Positions 47,406 through 56,623 of a stretch of DNA of 64,000 nucleotides are shown one piece after another. Within the stretch, counting starts at the first letter, position 1. Each line of letters starts with the position of its first letter. The position numbers and the translations under genes are program-made. Source of the stretch: Trichoplax sp. H2 (lineage: Eukaryota > Placozoa > Uniplacotomia > Trichoplacea). The notes under the pieces are model-generated. The model had not been told where the DNA came from and searched no databases. It worked only from the letters and a program-made list of their open reading frames with translations. Location of the stretch: positions 1 to 64,000 of the forward strand of contig NOWV01000283.1 of assembly GCA_003344405.1 (NCBI GenBank), read 5' to 3'.

Positions 47406-49019
47406 TCTGTAATTTTGCTAGAATCTTGAAATGAATATTAATGCAAAAGATTGTTAACTGATCCATTGAGTAAAAAGTCTACCTTAGCATGGCTTTTGAG
47501 ATATTAGCAATATCATTCATCGGCTTGCCTTGAGTTGCTATAAACTGTTGCAGTAAATCTCACTTTAATGAAAACGTGTTTCTCGGTTGATAAGTATCCA
47601 ATTTCTATGAGCTGTGGTTGTTTCATCTCTCCCATAAATTTGCTACAGATACCTAAAAATTCATTGATTGAAAAGAAATAGGAGGCTAGCTGCATAATTA
47701 AATCAATAAGGTGGAAAAGAATAAGAAAAATTCAAATTGTGAATCAATCCAAGTTAATTGATGTATTGCAGTCTACTAATATGCAGATTGCCTTAGAGTA
47801 CGTAGATTTAAATTTTCGAGATTTATACTATTTTCATCTACAACAATATTTTAGTTTAGTTTTAATTTAATCGATTTAATAGTTTATATAAGTTACTATT
47901 AATGCGCAGATACTAACCATAAATTTATATATTATTATTGCTAAGCAATTACAAGATAAATCTTGTGTCAAGTTGATTTTACTGTGTAATTATATCATTT
48001 TCCATTACAGCTTTGAACAATTTTAGTTATAATAGACAGGTACTGTCAACTAGTAGAAAATTTTGCAAAATATCATGTAGCTTTGTCAAAATATTCCTTT
48101 ACAAAATAAATGCGTATCATTAGGAATTTCATATTGGTTCATTTATCTGATAAAAAACACTTTTTCAATTTGTTAAAATAATCAATTACCTTGTCTATAT
48201 CGACAAATTTAATCAAATTGACAGGGATAAATTTCCCTTATAGAAGCAAAAATATTCTAAAATTTTTTTATTAGCCATTTATTATGTCATAGATACTGAT
48301 GGTGTAAAAGCAATCGTGATCGAGGTTATCATCGCAGGAGGAGGAAAGGGGGTTTGGATCAGTACGAATAAATACTTGAACAATTGGCGGTTTTATAGCC
48401 ATTGAGCATAATCGAAATGCCTACCACTGTAGGAAAGCCCAATAGTTAGTGGACAACAAGGCCTGATTTTGTGATTTTCTAATTTGTTAATGCGCCTTAA
48501 TGTAAGATAGAATGTTGTTTATTGAGGTTAGTTGATACTAATGGAGCCTGCAAATATTTCTAAAAGGCGGTGAATGGGTGCGCTGTGTCTCCTACCTAGT
48601 TAATAGGCCTAAGTATCGGAACTAGAGCGCTTATTTCTCGTTAATAGGATTAGCACCACTCCTTAAATCGGTACGATCGGACATTTTTTATGTCATGAAG
48701 GCCGAGTAGTACTTCGATAACGGCTGTACTCACCTCAACGTATAATAGGTAGTAGAGTTCTAAGCCATAATCACATACAAGACGTGGATTTACATTGAGA
48801 AAAGTGCGAGGAAGCTTTATTAGAAGTTAATAATTAGTTTACTAACACGAATATTTCTCATATAATAAGATAAATTAGAATTAACTAGTAGAAATGAATT
48901 ATTGCAATACAGCATCGATTACGTGAACTATTAAATCAATATGATACACTTTCATGACCGTCCGTGCTAGATTACTACAATTTTCCATCGTAATGAATAT
49001 AAGTACAAACACTTTATCT
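47406..49019. other. Intergenic DNA with a less AT-rich segment at about 48.29-48.79 kb
   Basis: No gene was recognised. From about 48290 to 48790 the sequence is clearly less AT-rich than its surroundings (for example GGAGGAGGAAAGGGGGTTTGG, GGCGGTGAATGGGTGCGCTG), has stops in all frames and no TPR similarity. It may be a decayed repeat or a non-coding RNA region; the evidence is compositional only. Confidence 0.35.
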
Positions 49020-49434
49020 GATACTCCATATTATTGTGTAATATTGAGATTACCATAACCATGATCTAGAATTAAAATCGAAGTCATTTCGTAAACGGCA
49101 TAAAAAAGAAACTTATGCTACCTTAGATTCAATTACCGCAGATAGCTCCCGTTTTAGGACTGCACATCATTAAGGTAATTAATTATGCCGATGAGTTTTT
49201 GCGTGGTTTCTCATATATCGTTTGAGTTTGTCCATGCTTACCCTGCTCATCATAGATCTTTCTGATATTGTTATTTGATCAGTAACGAATAGCTATAACC
49301 AATGCTCTTATATTATTTTGTAATGTTACAATGACCATAGCCAAGATCAAAAATTGAATTCGAAGTAATTTCTGAACGGTATCCTCAGGAATTTCATGCT
49401 AGCTTCGTTTAAATTATTGGGGATGCCTCCCATA
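49020..49434 (-). pseudogene. Decayed tandem duplicate of the 3' end of TPR gene 4
   Basis: Beyond the stop of TPR gene 4, the sequence GGACTGTACATCATCAAGGT at the gene end recurs as GGACTGCACATCATTAAGGT near 49158, followed by TTTCTCATATATCGTTTGAG against TTTCTCATACATCTTGTGAG and CCTGCTCATCATAGATCTTTC against CCTTGATCATCATAGACCTTTC. The 3' flank is duplicated too (49031-49158 against 49311-49437). The period is about 280 bp. Frameshifts and stops prevent translation. It shows that the array end was duplicated downstream and then degraded. Confidence 0.75.
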
Positions 49435-52400
49435 TCAGGACTGTACATCATCAAGGTAATTATGGTAATCAGTTTTATGTGATTTCTCATACATCTTGTG
49501 AGCTTGTTCATGCTTCCCTTGATCATCATAGACCTTTCTAATATTTTCATATGAATTACCAATATCAGGATGATTGTGATCCAAAGCCAATAATTGAATT
49601 TTGAGCGATTTTTGGTACATAGAAAGAGCTTCATTAAACTTACCTTGGTTTCTATACACCGCTCCCATATTTTTATAAGATCCAGCAATGTCGGGATGAT
49701 TTCGATCTAAGGCTGATAGCTGAATTTTAAGTGATTTCTCATGCATTATAAGAGCCTCTTCATATTTGCCCTGATCAGAATAGCCCTTGCCAATGTTGTT
49801 ATATAATGCAGCAACATCACGATAATTGTAGCCAGGGATCGACAATTGAATTTTGAGTGATTGCTCGAACGTAGAAATTGCATCTTCATAGTGGCCTTGA
49901 TCATAGTATACCGTTCCAATGTTGTTATATAATTCGGCCACATCGGGATGATTATTACCAAGAACTGATAACCGGATTTCTAATGATTTCTTATACATAG
50001 AAATTGCTTCATCATGCTTACCTTGAGCACTATATGCGTCTCCAATATTGTTATAAGATTGCGCATTATTGGATTGATTTTGTTCAAGCATTGATAATTC
50101 AATTTTGAGCGATTTCTCATACATAGATATAGCCTCTTCCTTTTTACTCTGAAGATTGTACATTGCTCCAATACTGTTATAGGACTTGGCGACATCTGAA
50201 TGATCATGACCAAGGACTGATATTTGTATTTCAAGTGACCTCTTAAGCATAGAAATAGCTTCATCGTACTTGCCTTGATCGCCATAGGCATTTCCCATAT
50301 CGTTATATAATTTAGCAACATCAGAATGATTGTGACTAAGGACTGATAATCGAATCTTCAGTGATTTCTCATACATACAAATTGCCTCATCATACTTGCC
50401 GTTATTTCTATGCGCGATGCCCATGTTATTATATGATGTAGCCACATCGGGATGATTGTGACCAAGAACTGATAATTGAATTTTGAGCGATTTGGCAAAC
50501 AGAGAAAGCGCCTCATCAAATTTTCCCTGATTATTGTATGCAACGCCTATATTAATGTATGATATAGCAATCTCAGGATGATTGCAATCGAGGGTTGATA
50601 ATTTAATTTTGAGAGACTTTTTGTGCATAGTAAGAGCCTCTTGATGGTTGCCCTGGTGATCATAAATTTCTCCAATGTTGTTATAGAGTCCAGCAATCTC
50701 CAAATGATCGTTACCATGAATTGATAACTGAATTTGGAGTGAGTTCTTATACATAGAAATAGCTTCTTCATATTTGCCTTGATGACTATAAACATTTCCC
50801 ATGGCCATATAAGAATGAGCTACTTGGGAATGATTATGACCAACGAGTGATAATTTCATCTTGAGTGATTTATCATGCATAGAAATGGCCTCTTGGTGCT
50901 TGCCTTGACGACTATAGGCTTGTCCCATACTTTGATATATTGAAGCGATTTCGATGTGATCACCATCAAAGACTAATAATTGAATTTTAAGAGATTTCTT
51001 ATACATAGCAATAGCCTCATTATACTTACTTTGCTGAAAATAGACCTGTCCGATGTTGGCATAGGATGCCGCAACATCACGATGATTGTGACCAAGAATA
51101 GATAATTGAACTTCAATCGATTTTTCGTATTGGCAAATAGCTTCTTCATACTTGCATTGATTCTTATACACTAATCCAATATTGTTATATGAATTAGCAA
51201 CACTAGGATGGTTGTAACCAAAGACTGATAAATGAATATGGAGAGACTTTTCATACATGGATAGAGCCTCATCATATTTGCCTTGAATGCAATGGATATG
51301 ACCGATGGATCCATAGGATTTTGCAACATGAGGATGATTGCGACCAAGAGCTGATATCTGAATTGACAGCGATTTCTCATGCATGGAGAGAGCCTCTTTA
51401 TATTTTCCTTGATGATAATAGACAATACCTATGTTCGTATATACATAAGTAATATCGGGATGATTGTGGCCAAGGAGGGATACTTGAATTTTGAGCGATT
51501 TTTCATACATGGAAATTGCCTCGTTGTATTTCCCCAAATCACTATAGATAGCGGCTATATTAACGTATGATTTAGCAATCTCTCGATGATTATGGCCAAA
51601 AATAGATAATTTAATTTGGAGTGCCTTTTCAGTCATGTTAATAGCATCTTGATGTTTACTCTGCATATAATATACAGCTCCAATATCATTATAAGATTGG
51701 GCAACATCAAGATGATCGTGGTCAAGGACTAATAATCGAATTTTAAGCGACTTCTCAAGCAAAGAAAGAGCCTCATCATACTTACCCTGATGGATATACA
51801 CAGCCGCTATATTGTTATAGGACGAAGCAACATCGATATGATTTGGGCCAAAAACAGATAGTTGAATATGTAGTGATTTCTCGTATAAGGAAAGAGCCTC
51901 ATCAGGCTTGCCTTGCTTCCTATGTACATTTCCCATGTTGTAATATAACGCAGCAACACCTGGATGATCGTGACCAAGATGCAATAATTTAATTTTGAGT
52001 GATTTCTCAAACATAGAAAGAGCCTCATCATACTTTCCCTGATTACTGTACACAGACCCCATGTTGCTGTAGCATGTAGCAATATCGGGATGATTATGGC
52101 AAAGAACTAAGAACATTATTTGAAGTGCTTTGTCATACATACAAATAGCCTCATCATGCTTGCTTTGAGCACTAAATATAGATGCGATATTATGATAGGA
52201 ATTGGCAACATGGAGATGATTGTGACCGAGAGCTGATAATCGAATTTCTAGCGACTTTTCATATATAGAAAGAGCTTCAATATGTTTGCCTTGATCAAAA
52301 TGTATCGTTGCAATATTGTCATATGATTGAGCAACATCAGGATGATTATCGTCAAGGACTAATAGTCGAATTTCGAGCGACTTTTGATACATAGAGATCG

Positions 52401-53508
52401 CTTCTTCGTGCTTTCCCTGGCCGCTATAGACCATTCCCAAGTTATTATATGTTTTGGCAACGTCAGGATGATTGTAGCCAAGGGCTGCTAATCGAATTTT
52501 TAGCGATTTCTCATGCACAGTTAGAGCCTCATCGTACTTTCCCTGATCACAATATGCAATTCCCATGTTTGTATAGGAGGTTGCAACATCTGCATGATCG
52601 GGACTATGAACTGATAATCGAATTTGCAGTGAGTTTTGATGCATACTAACGGCCTCTTCATGCTTCCCTTGATCATTACAAACTATTCCTAAGTTATTAT
52701 ATGAATGAGCGACATCAGAATGATTGCGACCAAAAACTGATAGTCGAATTTTTAGCGACTTCTCATACATTGAAATAGCTTCATCGAACTTGCTTTGATT
52801 TCTATACACAGTACCAATATTACTATATGATGTGGCAACATCGGGATGATTATGTCCAAGAGCTGAAAGTCGAATTTGAAGCGATTTTTCATGCATCCTG
52901 TAAGCCTCTTCATACTTGCTCTGATCATGATAAATGCTCCCAATGTTGTAATAAGATTGTGCAACATTAAGATGATTGTGACCGAGAACTGATAACTGAA
53001 TTTTGACTAACTTCTCAAATATAGAGAGAGCCTCATTGCGTCTACCTAAGGCTTGATAAACAACCCCGATCTGATTATACGAATTGCTAATACTTTTATT
53101 ATCCTTGTCCGAACAATTCAATTTCATATCCAGCGATTCCATATAATCTTTTAAAGCTCCATCCCAGTCTCGCTGTGATCGTTTTATGTCGCCTTGTCTA
53201 TCTAAACATTGAGTAATCAGAATCACTTCCTGGATCTTTTCCGCTACTTTTTGTGCATTTTTATTGAATTTTGCTGCTTCCATCCATTTAGTTCGCTTCA
53301 TACAGACGTCAGCAGTAAGAAAATAAACATTGTATCTGAATCGATCTTCAATAGTAGTATCATCGACTACCGCCTGAATTTTATCTAACACTTGTGTATA
53401 ATAGGACATCGCTTCGTTAAGATTGCCCGATTGATGATTTTCTACACCCTCTCGGTAAAGAGATTTTACATATTCAGGTATAAGAAACTTGGCCAATGGA
53501 TTATCCAT
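49435..53508 (-). CDS. TPR gene 4: long kinesin-light-chain-type TPR protein, 1357 aa (30 units)
   Basis: A single exon on the minus strand starts with an ATG at 53508 (MDNPLAKFLIPEYVKSLYRE). Residues about 14-97 correspond to the shared N-terminal module but are more diverged (EVILITQCLDRQG at the junction). Thirty units of exactly 42 aa with no indels fill residues 98-1357. The unit consensus is VA-SYNNIG-VY-DQGKYDEAISMYEKSLKIRLSVLGHNHPD, close to the kinesin light chain repeat in keeping the LG-xHPDVA signature. The repeats are unusually uniform, which points to recent expansion or gene conversion. The last unit departs from consensus and the protein ends YHNYLDDVQS with no separate tail. 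It lies convergent to the TPR fragment at 47 kb and divergent from a small ORF at 53598. A cytoplasmic superhelical scaffold is inferred. Confidence 0.95.
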   Translation of the reverse strand: MDNPLAKFLIPEYVKSLYREGVENHQSGNLNEAMSYYTQVLDKIQAVVDDTTIEDRFRYNVYFLTADVCMKRTKWMEAAKFNKNAQKVAEKIQEVILITQCLDRQGDIKRSQRDWDGALKDYMESLDMKLNCSDKDNKSISNSYNQIGVVYQALGRRNEALSIFEKLVKIQLSVLGHNHLNVAQSYYNIGSIYHDQSKYEEAYRMHEKSLQIRLSALGHNHPDVATSYSNIGTVYRNQSKFDEAISMYEKSLKIRLSVFGRNHSDVAHSYNNLGIVCNDQGKHEEAVSMHQNSLQIRLSVHSPDHADVATSYTNMGIAYCDQGKYDEALTVHEKSLKIRLAALGYNHPDVAKTYNNLGMVYSGQGKHEEAISMYQKSLEIRLLVLDDNHPDVAQSYDNIATIHFDQGKHIEALSIYEKSLEIRLSALGHNHLHVANSYHNIASIFSAQSKHDEAICMYDKALQIMFLVLCHNHPDIATCYSNMGSVYSNQGKYDEALSMFEKSLKIKLLHLGHDHPGVAALYYNMGNVHRKQGKPDEALSLYEKSLHIQLSVFGPNHIDVASSYNNIAAVYIHQGKYDEALSLLEKSLKIRLLVLDHDHLDVAQSYNDIGAVYYMQSKHQDAINMTEKALQIKLSIFGHNHREIAKSYVNIAAIYSDLGKYNEAISMYEKSLKIQVSLLGHNHPDITYVYTNIGIVYYHQGKYKEALSMHEKSLSIQISALGRNHPHVAKSYGSIGHIHCIQGKYDEALSMYEKSLHIHLSVFGYNHPSVANSYNNIGLVYKNQCKYEEAICQYEKSIEVQLSILGHNHRDVAASYANIGQVYFQQSKYNEAIAMYKKSLKIQLLVFDGDHIEIASIYQSMGQAYSRQGKHQEAISMHDKSLKMKLSLVGHNHSQVAHSYMAMGNVYSHQGKYEEAISMYKNSLQIQLSIHGNDHLEIAGLYNNIGEIYDHQGNHQEALTMHKKSLKIKLSTLDCNHPEIAISYINIGVAYNNQGKFDEALSLFAKSLKIQLSVLGHNHPDVATSYNNMGIAHRNNGKYDEAICMYEKSLKIRLSVLSHNHSDVAKLYNDMGNAYGDQGKYDEAISMLKRSLEIQISVLGHDHSDVAKSYNSIGAMYNLQSKKEEAISMYEKSLKIELSMLEQNQSNNAQSYNNIGDAYSAQGKHDEAISMYKKSLEIRLSVLGNNHPDVAELYNNIGTVYYDQGHYEDAISTFEQSLKIQLSIPGYNYRDVAALYNNIGKGYSDQGKYEEALIMHEKSLKIQLSALDRNHPDIAGSYKNMGAVYRNQGKFNEALSMYQKSLKIQLLALDHNHPDIGNSYENIRKVYDDQGKHEQAHKMYEKSHKTDYHNYLDDVQS

Positions 53509-53597
53509 GACTCCAAATCGGAAGAAGTTGATAAATGTGGGGTTAAAATAGTATTAAGTGAATCAAGGATTTAAATTGTAACTTCTATGGGAGTAAG

Positions 53598-53828
53598 ATG
53601 AAAATTGCGCCTGGCCCGGTACAAAAAAAAATGGCTTCTATCTACGTTACGAAAATTAATCAGCCTGATCATCGCTTGAAGACTGTACCATATGGACTGT
53701 ACAAATATAACAACTGTTGGCTCTATGCCTATGACAGCAGTAATTTATCTAGTTCCTTGTTAGATTCTATCAGTGATCGGATCAAAGGAATGCAATCTCA
53801 ATTATATACTAGCTTACAATTAACATAA
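53598..53828 (+). CDS. Possible small protein, 76 aa, unknown
   Basis: An ATG-started frame, MKIAPGPVQKKMASIYVTK and onward, is divergent from TPR gene 4 with only 89 bp between the two start codons, so a shared promoter is conceivable. The composition is ordinary for a soluble protein (Pro, Asp, Ser, Tyr, Trp present), better than chance AT-rich frames nearby. A second ATG frame at 53899-54036 with a hydrophobic stretch follows but is not linked by clear splice sites. No family is recognised. It may be chance or an exon of a longer gene. Confidence 0.3.
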   Translation: MKIAPGPVQKKMASIYVTKINQPDHRLKTVPYGLYKYNNCWLYAYDSSNLSSSLLDSISDRIKGMQSQLYTSLQLT

Positions 53829-54036
53829 TGTGAATAGAATAATAAAGAAAAATTTGCATACCACTATGCATACTTGCTGTAAATTAAAAGGCTACATGTC
53901 AATTCTTATTCCATCCATTGCTACTAAAAATGTCACGATAATTTCCATCATCATCTTATTTTATTATTGGACAAGCCAAAAAATAGATGAAATACTTGGA
54001 CTTTCAACTAGTAAATTTAAATTAAATAATTCATGA

Positions 54037-54600
54037 TAATCTAGAACGTTCATTACTACTGTCATAGTTTCGTCTTATAACGCTTCATTTAAAGCAAAGT
54101 TTCGCATGCTAATGATCTCAGAGATATAAACGCTGTAGATAATATTATGTATGAGTATGATTATTTCTTTATTAGAATAAATTGTGCCTCCAAATATTGA
54201 TAAATTAGCATACAGGTTGAGTAGTGTCCATTTATTTAATTATCGTAAAATGTAGCAAATATTGCATCATACTCTACTTATTGTACATTGATACAGGCAG
54301 AAAATAAAATTAAGAATTCTTCTTGGTAGAGACTTTTGAATCTAAAATTGACAGCTTTTTAATCTTAATGTAACAGAAGTAATTGTTACATTTCGTGATA
54401 TGAGAAGTATTTAAACTTAAATTTATATCTTTATCGACGTAGTCAATGTCCATGATCATTTTAATAAAGATTTATAATTCAATTTAATGAAACTGTCGTA
54501 TTGAATGGTAGTTATACTGTATGCTAGCTAATGATAGCAACTTTATCATACAATTATCACAATATCTAATATCGAATAGCTATCATTGACTTCAAATTTT
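54037..54600. other. Intergenic DNA, nothing recognised
   Basis: AT-rich sequence between a small ORF and a TPR pseudogene; no signals seen. Confidence 0.4.
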
Positions 54601-55230
54601 AAAATTTCCAGCGTTCCTTGTTATAGGTCTGAGCAATATCAGGATGAGGATGGCCTAACACTTGTAATTAAATTTTCAGTGATTTTTCATATATGGAAAG
54701 AGCTTCTACATGCTTCTTCTGCTCTATATAAGCAGCTCCCAAATTGTTATAGCTAGGAATAGTCAGGATGATGGTAGCCAAGAATCAAGAACTGAATCTT
54801 ACGCGACTTTTCATACATTAAAAATAGCTTTGTCGTATTTGCCTTGATTATGGTAGATCTTTCCAATGTTGTTATAAGATTGTACGACTTCGAGATGATT
54901 ATGGCCAAGAACAGAAAATTTGATATCGAGTGATTTCTCATAAATGGAATAGCTTCTTCATGCTTGTTCTGATTCTTATATGCATCTCCTATTTTCTCGT
55001 ACAATTCTGTAACGTCGAGGTGATTATGGCCAAGCGCAGATAATTTGATTTTGAATGATTTTTTATCGGTAGAAATAGCCTCTCCACGTTTAATTAGATT
55101 CTTATGCCCATCTTCCATGTTCTCAAGTAATTTGGCAATGTTGAAATGATTACCACTAGGAACTGATAATTGAATCTTGAGTGATTTCTCATAGGTACAG
55201 TAGAGAGAGCCTCATTATATACTGTATATC
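54601..55230 (-). pseudogene. TPR pseudogene related to TPR gene 4
   Basis: Read on the minus strand, it contains about five consecutive TPR units with the TPR gene 4 signature (LGHNHLDVTELYEKIGDAY, QNKHEEAI, LGHPHPDIAQ). The frame is broken by at least three frameshifts (for example after EEAIPF and within a KSRKIQF unit) and by a stop in the segment KSLKI-stop. The longest intact piece is 54753-55118. It lacks the N-terminal module. It lies 1.1 kb upstream of TPR gene 4 on the same strand, so it is probably a relic of a local duplication. Confidence 0.85.
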
Positions 55231-55259
55231 TGAGGCTGCTAAAATAACTCGGAACAGCA

Positions 55260-55490
55260 ACGGTTCATTTTGATCATGTCATAGTCCAAGCATTCATTTT
55301 AATGATGTCGTAGTGCGCAAAGAAAAATAGAATGGAAATAGCATAATAAATTACATATAAGAATTTAAGGAAAATTAGTACAAGGGTTTATTTTGATGAT
55401 GCCATAGTGCACATATTTATTTTCATGCAGGAAAAGGGATGGAAATAGCATACAAACTCCATATAAGAATTTAAGGGAAATATACACTTT
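55260..55490. repeat. Degenerate tandem repeat
   Basis: GGTTCATTTTGATCATGTCATAGT is followed by CATTCATTTTAATGATGTCGTAGTGCGCA and by GGTTTATTTTGATGATGCCATAGTGCACA. GGAAATAGCATA with ATATAAGAATTTAAGG recurs twice, about 120 bp apart. Non-coding. Confidence 0.6.
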
Positions 55491-56623
55491 ACTCCCATTA
55501 AATACTGCAAAATTACACAATTCCATATAAAACGATGTTAGTCTTATATAGCCATAATATTTGTAAATGTTATGCCAATTAATGTGATAACACAGTAGAG
55601 TATGTGTCATTTCCATTAAAATATACTTTGTTATTAATTATGATCATAATTAATGTTTTCATCATAAATAATTTTCGAAATTAAAATAAGTGAGCTATCG
55701 ATTTGAACTAATATTAAAATTTTAATATTGTATTATTTCAACTCAAGTTGATTGTATTCATTTGACCCTTTCAGCAGTTATTTGAATGATATTTCGGCTA
55801 AAACTGGCCGATCTTCGCTCTTAAAATAGTATAAAAATTTAATTTTTGTTTCTATTTACTTCCAAATAATCTTGAATTTTGTGCTGCAATCATGGAACCA
55901 TCTTAACCGATAATCTAATATCTAGCAAAGCTTAAGCTTAGCTAGATTAGGTGTGTTTATAACCCTGAATGGGAGTGAATAGGCTTTGATTCCGAATTCA
56001 ATAGAGATTCATGATTTCACCTTGACCTCTTTCCATCATGCGATCTAGCGCATAGATTATTCTACTGGAAGAGAATGCTATAAAAAAAAAGTAAGCAAGC
56101 CATAGTGAGCCCTGGATAAAAGTAATCTTGCATAAAATAATATATAGGTAAGGCCTGATTATTTTTCCTCTCGATATTAAAAGAATTTTAAGGTCTTCTG
56201 TGGAGGCGATTTCCAATTATACTGTCGGGTATCAAGTTATCGAAAGATCTTGGAGATTATCAGCTAGAATTTATCCTATTCGCCCTTGTGATCTAGATTA
56301 TCTGACTTCTTCTCTTCATCATCATCCAAATCTCTGAAAATCAAGGCAGTCAACGCTACCTACTTCAGTTAATGACTACTAGGGTAGATCTAACTTTGAT
56401 ACCACTAATTTTCTCTCACTCTCTCCCTTACTATTTCTTGGTATCAGTGTCTCTAAAATCTTTACACGATCATTTCATCTAGTAATGACATCAACTCTTG
56501 CTCTCTCTATAAATTAATATCGCTAAAGTTAAGTTCTTCATCAATATTAAGTGAAATAGTCTATCCATTTATGTCATCTTGTACACTTTGATACTTCTAA
56601 TTCCAAAAACAAACCAAGTGAAA
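55491..56623. other. Intergenic DNA and 5' flank of TPR gene 5
   Basis: No gene was recognised. The last 45 bases (56579-56623) are open in frame with TPR gene 5 but contain no ATG. Confidence 0.4.

Noticed and set aside
49347-52967. Many 60-113 codon frames overlapping TPR gene 4 in other frames
   Set aside because: They recur every 126 nt and translate the same repeat DNA out of frame (for example recurring RNHSKFNYQ), with no start context or domain.
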